A stretch of DNA of 64,000 nt from the NCBI GenBank assembly GCA_015179025.1, contig WHUX01000020.1:124001-188000 (forward strand), given 5' to 3'. Below, one piece after another: positions 48,801 to 57,717 of this stretch. The position numbers and the translations under genes were made by a program. How positions within the stretch are numbered: position 1 is the stretch's first letter; each line of letters opens with the position of its first letter. This DNA comes from Terfezia claveryi. Its lineage: Eukaryota; Ascomycota; Pezizomycetes; Pezizales; Pezizaceae. The notes below the pieces were generated by a model. That model did no database searches, was not told the DNA's origin, and was given only the letters and a program-made list of their open reading frames with translations.

Positions 48801-50163
48801 CATTTTTTATTATTATTTTTTTTTTTTAATTGGCGTTAGGGTTGTTGTATCTCTTTATCAAATGGGAGAAATTTTTTGATCTGATGCATAATTTCTGATC
48901 TTGGCCTACACGCTGATTGGTCCTTGGCGAAACAACCCTGCCTTGCCAAGATCAGTTATTTTTGATATGCAGCACTTTCATCAGTTGATGATAGATCAAT
49001 AAATTTTATTTACGGCTTAATCATCCATACAACAACCACTACATCCCACTACACCACACCGTACCACATCCTCATCCGCATCTTCATCATATATGTATGT
49101 AGATGGGAAAAAGAAGAAACAGAAGATCTAATAAGCTGGATGGAGGATAATCTTGAAATTATGAAAAGGCAAGCAAGCGATTTGGTATAAGCAAGTGAAA
49201 GATGATCTTCTCGAAAGTAAAGATCATAGAAATATCCTCTAGAAGGTCCGTGATAGTAATCAGCTGATGAATCAGAGCTTGGCTCATCTTCGGGTATTTC
49301 CTCAATAACTGCAGTTTCGAGATCGTCAAGATGTTGGATTCGGGCTTTTTCAGTATAACGAGGCATGTTGATAGCTGATATGTTGAGTATCACGATTAAC
49401 CATCAATACTTTTTTTCAAATTAGTCAAATGGTTTACCTTAATATAGTTTAGTCCGTATCTACAGGGGAGCCTGGTCAATTTTACATATCAATAAAGATT
49501 TTTTTTTCCCATTTGACTACCACTATTATACATAGCGAATAAAATAAAACACCATCATGACACTATATGTGCAATAAAAACCGTCGGGACTCGGTTTGAT
49601 AAAAGCTCAACGTCTGGATATAAAAGTTTGATTTCTTCGCATCATCAACTCCATTTCCGTTGTTAACGCTACAGATACATACCACACCTGCCGTTGCTGA
49701 ACCATGGCCCGCAATCGTTCTCTCCTACTATAGCTTGCTGTGGCTACGTTCTTACACCAGCCAGCTACGTACCCACGATTGCTACCTTTGAATATGCATG
49801 CAGCGGAAATATTAATTGTATTCGCCAATTATTATATACACAGAAGTATTGAGAAATAGATATACACGGAACATGCGCGCGCCAACACTCGCTTCCAATA
49901 CTCGCCCTAATACTCGCTCTAATACTCGCTCCTCTCTACGAGAGGCTTGTGCCAACCAGACTACTTCTTACGTACATGCACTGACGTCCCCTACCTGGCA
50001 CGGCAGATGCTTGCAATTACCTTATCGGGCCTACTTAGCCCGCGATATAACGGAAGCCTCTTGGCTGCCGCGGTCCGCGTCCGGCTTGGCCTGCAGCATG
50101 TCCACGTGGCAGTGCTCCACCGCCACATACCTATACCGGACGCTATCGCTACCACTGATTCAT
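48801..50163. other. Intergenic region with possible small minus-strand frame
   Basis: A minus-strand frame (49366 down to 49049; MPRYTEKARIQHLDDLE, acidic and Ser-rich at first) has some coding character for about 60 codons but then turns into composition-driven sequence. I rate it below one in three to be real. A hairpin with arms TGATCTTGGC/GCCAAGATCA lies at about 48896-48954, and a 12-bp tandem repeat at 49884-49932. Confidence 0.4.
49884..49932 (+). repeat. Four-copy 12-bp tandem repeat (AATACTCGCTCT)
   Basis: Four imperfect copies of AATACTCGC(C/T)(C/T)(C/T) in a row, followed by an AGTCTGGTTGGCAC word in reverse orientation. Confidence 0.8.
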
Positions 50164-50897
50164 CTACCTATCCTTCCCTCCTTTACCCAACGCTGCATAC
50201 ACGCAATCCACCAGAAGTGAGTAGTCTTTCATCCACCTGTCTTTGTCCTTGCCCATTGTTTCAAACATCACATGTAACTTTTCTGTCACCCGAAATAATA
50301 CACCATCATAACTCAACATCCGCCAACTATCACCGGTAGTAACAAACCCATAAACAAAACCTCCATTGTTGTTATCACCCATATCCTTCATCGACAATAA
50401 ACACTGCCCCATCCCGGCACCAAGCAACTCTCCTTTTGCCTCCAAAATTAATACATACATACTTGTGTTCCGTTACCGAAACAGCATCAACAACGACAAA
50501 CCTCCAAATCCGCCGGTCTCCAAATCTGTGGAAATGATTAGCTTTTCCTTGAATAATTTGACTTCTTCGCGGCCCGTTTTGCGTCTGAACTCGTAAATTA
50601 TCGGACTATAATCGAATAAACCAAGTCGTTGACACTCGGTTCCATAAAATTCGACAGATGAAGCGAAGGGATATTTGCTGTAAACTTCATTCTTGGCCGT
50701 CGTAATAACGTCCTCGACCTCTTCAAACTTATATCCTGCTGCAACCAGCATATCCTTCGGTGCAATAACGCTGGAACCCAGATGAATCATTGAAACACCT
50801 ATCCTTTCTTTCCACCTCCCGTTGTGACATCTTGGAGACGGCCTCTTTCACGGGAATATCCTCTTTTTCTCTGCTGGGAATCGTCATCGGTGCCCAT
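50164..50897 (-). pseudogene. Decayed member of a fungal ExK-motif hypothetical family
   Basis: Two same-frame pieces separated by one TAA stop at 50473: MIHLGSSVIAPKDMLVAAGY through DLETGGFGG (50790-50473), and MYVLILEAKGELLGAG through WMKDYSLLVDCVYAALGKGG (50460-50164). Upstream, up to an ATG at 50897, further coding-like text (SKMSQREVER) needs at least two frame changes to connect. VLILEAKGE resembles the E-x-K part of the PD-(D/E)XK nuclease fold, and DLETGG could supply an upstream acidic residue; this is inference. I recall similar multicopy proteins in ascomycete genomes but cannot name a family. It sits next to a transposon remnant, consistent with accessory DNA. Confidence 0.6.
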
Positions 50898-51040
50898 TAC
50901 TAAAAACGCAACCGATTAGTATCCCGGACACATAAATTCAAGTCTCACGTACCTGATCTAATCCTTATCTGATTCTTCAACTAACGTACCGCAGGTGTAT
51001 AAGGCGACAGCGGAACCTCAGTGGTGAGGGTACTCGGTAT

Positions 51041-51088
51041 CCCATGGCCGGTCCACAGGGGTCGATTTTTAGACAGCCCCCGGCAATA
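51041..51088 (+). repeat. Left terminal inverted repeat
   Basis: 48 bp, identical to the reverse complement of 51749-51796. Confidence 0.95.
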
Positions 51089-51294
51089 CCAAGAGCCCAG
51101 TGCATGGCGACAACATGGGGCACTGATCAGGTTTAAGGCATACCATTTGAAGTAAAGAGCAGGAGTTTGGCTCAACGTCGGTCAAAAGGTCTATGTGGCC
51201 TCTCGTGCCATATGTGGCCCCAAGCCCTTCGAGAGCGGCTTCAAGCTGGTAAGAAATCAAGTACAAGCGACATTTCAGAGCCTACAATATCGCA

Positions 51295-51694
51295 ATGGAC
51301 GCACAGCTTAATACGGACGACGCACAACTCGCTTATACTCCATTCGAACATCCTAATCTATTCTTTTTATTTTGGGATGATGGAATTCTTGCTAGTGTTT
51401 GCTTTTCTACAAATATGTATGCTGCGCAATATTATGCAAAGCTTCCTATTGGTATCGGTACCAGTAGTACTGACGACTTTGAGCCTCGCTCCTGGAATCC
51501 TTTACTGTCTGGTGAATTGCAAGTTTGGCTTGGGATTTTAATTTTAATTGGGACTTTGAAGTTACCTAGAACCTCTGACTTTTGGGATCCTCAAGTTCTA
51601 AAGCATTAGGGGGTAGTGGAAAGTAGCCGGAAGGAAAAGATGTCAATGAAGCGCTTTCAGCAGATTCGGAGGTTTTTCCATATTTCATAGATTG
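51295..51694 (+). pseudogene. piggyBac-like transposase, N-terminal fragment
   Basis: From ATG 51295 the frame reads NLFFLFWDDGILASVCFSTN, YAAQYYAKL, RSWNPLLSGELQVWLGILIL and KLPRTSDFWDP, the N-terminal part of piggyBac-type transposases. A TAG at 51607 interrupts it, but the same frame continues with MSMKRFQQIRRFFHIS, the next conserved block, up to another TAG near 51688. The DDE catalytic region is missing. In-frame continuation past the first stop shows it was once one protein. Confidence 0.8.
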
Positions 51695-51748
51695 AGCAGT
51701 GTCCGTCCGGCTGCGGCCATATGCCGCGTAATTTGCATGCCAAGTTTA

Positions 51749-51796
51749 TATTGCCGGGGGCTGTCTAAAAATCGACCCCTGTGGACCGGCCATGGG
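51749..51796 (-). repeat. Right terminal inverted repeat
   Basis: 48 bp, reverse complement of the left repeat. Confidence 0.95.
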
Positions 51797-52309
51797 CTAT
51801 CCATAGTGTGGTTGGTAGAGGAACTAGGATGTGAGGTCATAGTGATAGAGCAATAAGCTTGAAGATCCAGATCATACAGGGACAGAGTAGGTAGACATGA
51901 GTCTTGGGAAATAACTAAAGTTGATGGGATTGGGCAACGCCCTACCTAGATTAATGGACTGGTATCCCCTGGTTATCACCTGACTTCAATTACAAATCAA
52001 TTAAGCCTCTATTGTAGTAGTAAGAACTCCAAACTAAATGTCGGTTGCTTAAGTCTGCCTAGATCCACATCCTATTGCATGTATGTACGGAGTACCAACC
52101 CGGGCACTATGTAGCTTCATAAATGGAGGAACCTTTCTATTTTGCTATACATATATGTACGCCAAAGTCCAATATGCAATTCCCGAGAAACCCATAAAAA
52201 ATATATACAGTGAATTTATATATATCACACTCTCCCCTCCTCTTCCCCACACCACCAACCCAGAAGGGTAAAAAAAAAAAGAGAGAGGCATTTGTATAAT
52301 TGTTACACT
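51797..52309. other. Region between the element and MRP17
   Basis: Anonymous AT-rich sequence. The last about 150 nt, with GAAAAAGAG-like runs, should hold the 3' end of MRP17. I see no gene. Confidence 0.5.
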
Positions 52310-52821
52310 CTAAGCTGGCATCTGAAACTTCCACTCCTTCCCGCCCACATTATCAATCTGATCTAGCCTCTCTCCCAACTTGACGACGCTGAACTTGACC
52401 ATTCTGGGGTCGAGACCCAAGGTATTCCTGACTGTCTGCTGCGCCTTGCCGCCGCTGTCAAATCGCATGAGGAAGTAGTGCCCGTGGGTGTAGGTTGCTT
52501 GATGCTTTTTGGCGCGTGTAGGTAGGAGGAGCGTCCCCCAGTTTGTGTAGCCGCGCACGACGCCGCCGGAGTTGAGTACGATGAGGCCGGCGGTTTTGGC
52601 GATTCTAGGAGGAAGGGAGGTGGTGGGTTAGAATGTTGGGGAGTGGGGGGAGGTGAGGTTTTCTGGGGTGGGGGAGACGGACTCTTTGACTTCGTGGAGG
52701 GAGCCGGGACGGACCTTTTTGGGAGGGGGTGACCGGGGTTAGTGGGGTGGTGGCAGATAGATCGGGATGTGCTTGTGGGGGGGAAATGGGGACGTACAAC
52801 GGCAATTAATTCGTACAGCAT
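52310..52821 (-). CDS. MRP17: Mitochondrial small-subunit ribosomal protein bS6m (Mrp17)
   Basis: Mitoribosomal homologue of bacterial S6. Exons 52821-52798 (24 nt), 52714-52683 (32 nt) and 52604-52310 give 116 aa. The assembled protein reads MLYELIAVVRPGSLHEVKE, then IAKTAGLIVLNSGGVVRGYT, HGHYFLMRF and LDPRMVKFSVVKLGERL, the full S6 ferredoxin-like fold at the usual length. Intron 1 (83 nt) uses GTACGT with CTAAC; intron 2 (78 nt) uses the uncommon donor GTCCGT with TCTAAC. Reading through the introns gives Pro/Ser-rich junk, confirming splicing. Divergent from the H-protein gene across about 540 bp. Confidence 0.93.
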
Positions 52822-53364
52822 GCTGGCAGCTTTGTGGGGGTAGGGCAATTCGCCTCGCCTCTGTGTCTGTATCGTGTTGCGCTCCAGCGAGAAGGCAGCA
52901 GTATACCGCCAAGAACCAGTATCTTATCTCATCTTATCTACGAGATCTGCGTATCGGTTCTCAAACTACTACAAAATCTCCGAGATAAAAGTCCTGCCCG
53001 GCCCGTGATGGGCCGGCATTATCCACAATATCTGAAGGCATTCAAAGAACTTCGCCTTGTATCTTGACACCCCTTTTACTTCTTTCTTTCTTTCTTTTTT
53101 TCTGTTTTCGCAATTGCAATTGAAACGGCCCGCCCGGTTAATCCTCGTCCTCATCCTCCTCCCATCGTTCGCCCGTTCCTGGGGAAAAACACCAACGCAC
53201 ACTCTCCAGCCAGTTCAACCCTCCACAAAAAAAGCCCTCCCCTCACTAGCACCGATAAATCTCCATCGCCTTTCGTCACTCCCTCCCCCCCAAAAAAAAA
53301 GACATTTCTTCACAATCAAGTATCACACTGTGTTGTTGCAAGTAGAGAGGAAGTACATACACAA
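52822..53364. promoter_or_regulatory. Divergent promoter region MRP17/GCV3
   Basis: 543 bp between the two start codons. A CT-rich stretch (53079-53102, CTTTCTTTC units) is typical of fungal promoters and transcription starts and points toward GCV3. Confidence 0.55.
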
Positions 53365-53969
53365 ATGGCGACCACCCACTTCCTCCGTCCCTTCCTCCTC
53401 CGCCGCTGCGCCGTCGTTCCCAGTACAGCACGGCTAATGCCCACCACCAGTCCATTCACCACCCGACGTGCCTTCTCCAAAGCCCCTATCCACCACGAAG
53501 GTATGTACATTTCATACTCATACCCCACTCTCTCTTCCGTACCACACTAATCCCTCCCCTCCCCTCCTAGGGCTCAGAAAATACACCCCAGACCACGAAT
53601 ACCTACAGCTCCCCTCTCCTACCACCCCCCCCGCATAGCCACCATCGGAATCACCGCACACGCAGCATCCTCCCTCGGGGACATTGTATTCATCGAGCTT
53701 CCCGCTCGCAACTCCCCCCTCACCGCCGGCGGCCCCCTCGGCACCGTCGAATCCGTCAAGTCCGCGTCCGATATTATCTCCCCCGTCTCCGGCGTAGTCG
53801 TCGAGGTAAACCAAGCGCTGGCCGACCGACCCGGACTGCTAAACGTCGAGACGGCAGAGGTGGTGGGCGAGGGCGGGGGTGGATCTGTCGGGTTGAGATT
53901 GCAGGTGAGGAAGTTGGGGAGGGCCTGATGAGTGAAGAGGAGTATGAGGCGTTTATAAAAGGGGAGTGA
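53365..53969 (+). CDS. GCV3: Glycine cleavage system H protein (two apparent one-base losses)
   Basis: Mitochondrial lipoyl carrier that shuttles the aminomethyl group among the P, T and L proteins. Exon 1 is 53365-53500, with an Arg-rich, acid-free presequence ([13 protein letters not shown]); exon 2 is 53571-53969. Intron 53501-53570 has GTATGT and CTAAT sites. Exon 2 starts [13 protein letters not shown]. The frame must move at the C8 run (53626-53633) to read [20 protein letters not shown], with the lipoylated Lys in [16 protein letters not shown]. It must move again at the G5 run (53875-53879) to read [20 protein letters not shown] and EYEAFIKGE. Both shifts equal one missing base, and the restored length is 178 aa. 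Flanking text is fully conserved, so I read it as an intact gene with consensus errors; true pseudogenisation is the alternative. Confidence 0.85.
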
Positions 53970-54480
53970 GACCAATAGACATGGATAGGCGACGGGAGAG
54001 TGGGATAATTGTATTTTTGTTGGTTTCCAAACATTCTGGTTTGTTGCCATTATGTTTTTGCTTGGTTGTTTTTGTCTTATCTTTTCTTAACGATGTTGAG
54101 TGGGGCCATACTTTAAATGGTATATGATATATGGGATAAAGGATAGACATTAATTTAACATGAAAATGACGAAATTATGCATTCCATATCTATAAGAACC
54201 AAGCTATAGCTAGACTAGACACCGATATCCCATCTCATCCCATACGTCCCATCTCATCCAACCCAATAAACAAACAAAAAAAAGGGCAAAAAAAAAGGGA
54301 GAAAGAAAATAAACAAACCAGCCCACACCACACGGAGGAGAAAAATAACAGAGTCAATCCAGATATCAACAAAACAAGCATGCAAACTTAGTAAATCGTG
54401 AAAGGCAAAGTCTTGCCCATCGCTACGCCGTATCATACCATTGAATTTAAAGTACCATCTAGCAAGGGGGAATGGGGAAC
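53970..54480. other. Convergent region GCV3/VPS2
   Basis: About 510 bp of AT-rich 3' sequence between two convergent genes, with A-rich runs at 54275-54320. No gene seen. Confidence 0.55.
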
Positions 54481-55467
54481 TCAGTCCTTCCTCAAACTAT
54501 TCAACCTCGCCTGTAAATCATCGTCATCATCTGCCCCCCCTACCCCACCATGGCCTCCCACTGCCTGTGCAACCCTCGCACTCTCGGGCGCACTTTTACT
54601 CGCAATACCCGTTGGTGCATCCCCCAGCTATCCACCCATTTCATATTAGCCTCTCACCCCACCCAAATAACAGAATTACTGGTGGTAACAAGACAACTCA
54701 CCGCCATTCCCAAATCCAACCCCAGCTCATCCAACACCTGATTAACCACCTCATCCGTCTCCTCCTCATCATCTAGGCCAGTAACATCATCAATCGCATC
54801 CCCCATCATCTCCTCCCTCTGATCCATAATATCATTTTCCCGCTCAAACTCCATCGCGATCCGCTGCAGCGCGGGAGGTTCATGCTGCGGTTCATTGTGC
54901 CCAGGAGGGTGGTGGCGCCTTTCATAGATTGCATCATTTGTTCGTTGCTGCGGACAGTTTGGATTCGGAGGGAGACGGCTTGGAGTTGAGTTTTCATTTG
55001 GTAGAACTTTTGTATATAGCTATACCGTGTAAATTAATATCAGAGTTATCAGTAGAGCGGAGCGGGGAGGGGTTGTTACCGACGGGTTCGAACGAGATCT
55101 TTGGCTTGAATCTTACAAGCGCCCATTTGTCCATTTTTTGCGCTCTTTTTGATTTCGAGGATGAGCTTCTTCTCTTGTCCTTCGAGTTTTTGCCGCTCGC
55201 GGTCGAGCTCGCGTTGAGCTTTTTCGAGGGCTCGCTGGTGCTATAAGCCCAGAATGAAGTGTCAGCTTTTCCTCCGACACCCCCTCAACGGAGGAGGATG
55301 GAGAGACAGCGGGTTCGTTTACTTTCCGTAACCGCTCCTGGGGAGTCTGGCGCTTCCCGAAGGCCCATTCTATGACCTGCAGTTGGAGGAGGACTGGTTA
55401 GCAAGCTGCAAGGGACGGTTTAAATGCGGTGACGAGCTGAGTTGAGGTGGGTCGAACTCACATTCAT
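54481..55467 (-). CDS. VPS2: ESCRT-III subunit Vps2/CHMP2 (apparent one-base loss)
   Basis: ESCRT-III component that with Vps24 caps and remodels membrane filaments and recruits Vps4. Exons: 55467-55462 (only 6 nt, Met-Asn), 55376-55323, 55240-55080, 55019-54702 and 54627-54481. Reading: VIEWAFGKRQTPQERLRK, ALEKAQRELDRERQKLEG, KIQAKDLVRTRRYIQKFYQM, QLQAVSLRIQTVRSNEQMM. The C-terminus DDDLQARLNSLRKD is a clean MIM1 Vps4-binding motif. All introns (60-85 nt) have GT-AG ends. Exon 4 is one base short at 54871-54877 (GCGGGAG): before it NRSMNLP, after it LQRIAMEFERENDIM. Restoring one base gives 228 aa, the family length. Divergent from the 55941 gene. Confidence 0.92.
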
Positions 55468-55940
55468 CTTGTCCACTGGTGGAGCCCTGTAGTAGTCTTC
55501 ACTAGTCTATTTCTCCTCGTCCTGATACTGTGCCCTTCCTCTTCGATAGCTGTCGTAAGCTCCGGGTCCAGCTACAAGCTTGAGCTTCAAAGCAGCAATC
55601 CCCACTCCGCTTGTCGGCGTAGAATCGGTATCGCCTAAACTTCAGACGGGCGGATTGTCGGGAGAACAGATCGCAGTTGGTTTGCCGATTCTAGACGGTG
55701 GTTTGCTTTTGGTCGGATAGCTCTTTGCTCGTCATCTGCAACCGGCGCTTGAAGGTTTCTGTGCGGTAGTTCCCATCCCACCCCGCGTAATCCTCTGTCC
55801 CAAGAAAACCAACTCGCAAGCCCCCAAATTCAATTCGATAATTATCGCTCCCACTCCCGAAGAAAGCTAAGCAACACAACTTACTTAGCTACATCCCCAC
55901 CAACCAGTGAAACCCCAATTCAAAACTAGACTCATTCACA
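55468..55940. promoter_or_regulatory. Divergent promoter region VPS2 / 55941 gene
   Basis: 473 bp between two start codons, presumably shared promoter space. No further gene seen. Confidence 0.5.
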
Positions 55941-56350
55941 ATGCCCGGCGTCCTCGGCTGGGCCATGTTCGGTACCCCCCCATTTCCCTCTTCCAGCAAC
56001 CTTTTCTCCCCCACCGCACCCCCACCGCACCCCCATCTTCATCCCTCCCTCCCTTCGTCTCCTACTAACACCCCCACCACACCACAGGCGCCGCTGTCCG
56101 ATGGTGGCAACTCGGCCTCGAAATGCGCCCCTTCTTCTCCCGCAGCTCCATCCACGGGTACCCGATCTTCGCCGCCATTGGCGGCGGCTTCGGATACTGG
56201 CTCCAGGGCGTAACCGAGCGGCAACAAGCTGTGCTTGAGGAGAGGAGGACGGCGTTGTTGGAGAAGAGGAGGAGGGCAGGGTTGGAGCCTGAGTTAGGGG
56301 TTGGGAAGGAGCCGGTGCCGTGGGTGGCTGCCGAGAGGACGATTGCTTAG
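55941..56350 (+). CDS. Small conserved protein, possible complex I accessory subunit
   Basis: Exons 55941-55971 and 56088-56350 give 97 aa. The 116-nt intron has donor GTACCC, a CTACTAACA branch and CAG acceptor; splicing makes MPGVLGWAMFGAAVRWWQLG. Next come LEMRPFFSRSSIHGYPIFAA and IGGGFGYWLQG, a hydrophobic segment long enough for one membrane pass, then a charged Arg/Glu helix (ERQQAVLEERRTALLEKRRR). The size, single membrane segment and charged tail resemble small accessory subunits of mitochondrial complex I in ascomycetes. I believe orthologues are annotated that way, but I cannot name the subunit from the sequence. It is certainly a real, spliced gene by codon pattern. Confidence 0.75.
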
Positions 56351-57717
56351 AGAGGTGAAAGCGCACTATGAGAGTATCAATAGAGCTGGAGGCTGATGAT
56401 ATGACTGGGATAAGACAGTTGGCGATGCTGGGGTGCTGGTATAATTTTTTTTCCTTTGAACTTTGATCTAATGATCAATGCAAATATTTATCTTGAAATA
56501 ACGCTGCTACCCTTTCATCAAAGTTGAGGGTAATGGCTACAAAACCAAGCGTATGTTAATCAAGCTGAAAACTATCCAGTGTGCCAGACAGGCCCCATCT
56601 AGTTTCATCTGTTTAAGTTTCTATATAAGTAGCAAAGTTTTCTTAAATAACAATACTTACCCAATATTTCCTGTTCACTGAAGAGAATACCATGCGATAT
56701 ACCAAACCCACCGTCATAGTCCACTAGCATTGGAGGCGACTGAGGGTAACCTGCCCAGAAACTAACCTCCCCCCACTGCAAAGTTTTTAGGACCATGTCT
56801 TCTGTTTAGCTATACTTGAACCTATTAGATACAATAGATGTTGTAATGTTGCTCAAGTGGGGCGAAACCATTTCACAGAGATCCTTCCTCAGCTGATAAT
56901 ATATTGACTGGTTGCAATTCATACAAGCCATCTAATTCATTCAAGCTAACTAAATACCAGCAACATGCAACATTATACCCCTAGAATTCATAACCCACCA
57001 GAGCAGCTAATTTGTAAAACAAATCGTCTCAACATATGTAAATGAACCCCCATTTCCGCCACTTCTTTTCTTCACAGTTACCATTTTCCACCTACTCACC
57101 CCTGCGCCACCCCAACCCCAATTCCGCCGTACATCAAACCCAGCTGCGATAAAATCCAGCCAATTCCCAAATTCCCAAATTCCCAAACCGCACCCTATTT
57201 CCCCTTCCAACTCAAACCCAGCCCACACCCAGATCTTCAAAGGAAAAAGCACAACCAATTCCCGCAGGATCAAATCAAGAAACGTGAAAAGTGGAGAGGG
57301 CTATTAGGATGAAACTGGCATAAGTATGAATCTCTGGCCAGAGTGAAAAGAAAATAAAAGACGGTTCCTAGTTGTATGTGGTAGATCAACATTATCCATC
57401 ATCAATACTAACACTATCACTAGGTATCACCGTCCTCAACATAGTATTAACACAACTACATCACCTCCATCGCACATCTGCAAATGATACAAATGAGGAA
57501 GAAAGCAGATGTAAGAAGAACAATCGTGCAAGGCAAATATAGAGCAAAGATTTTCGCAAAGAAGCTCATCATCATCTTTCCTTAAAGAAAAAGCCAGGGC
57601 CAAGCATAAAAACATTAAACAAAAATCTCAGCAGGAAAATATCAAATATCCACAAAAAAAGCTTACCTCACTCATCCCCTGTTACCTACACAACCGCCCA
57701 CGATATCACATCGCCAC
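56351..57717. other. Convergent intergenic region
   Basis: About 1.37 kb between the 3' ends of the 55941 gene and the 57718 gene. A tandem CCAATTCCCAAATTCCCAAA tract lies near 57160-57190. Open frames are short; no gene seen. Confidence 0.5.

Larger units (their letters stand above)
51041..51796 (+). mobile_element. Non-autonomous piggyBac-like element with 48-bp terminal inverted repeats
   Basis: Perfect 48-bp inverted repeats at 51041-51088 and 51749-51796 (outer end CCCATGGCCGGTCC) bound a 756-bp element. Inside is a transposase fragment of piggyBac (DDE_Tnp_1_7) type. The flanks are GTAT and CTAT, not the TTAA expected of classical piggyBac. The element is far too short to encode the catalytic DDE domain, so it is a deletion derivative. 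Confidence 0.85.
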
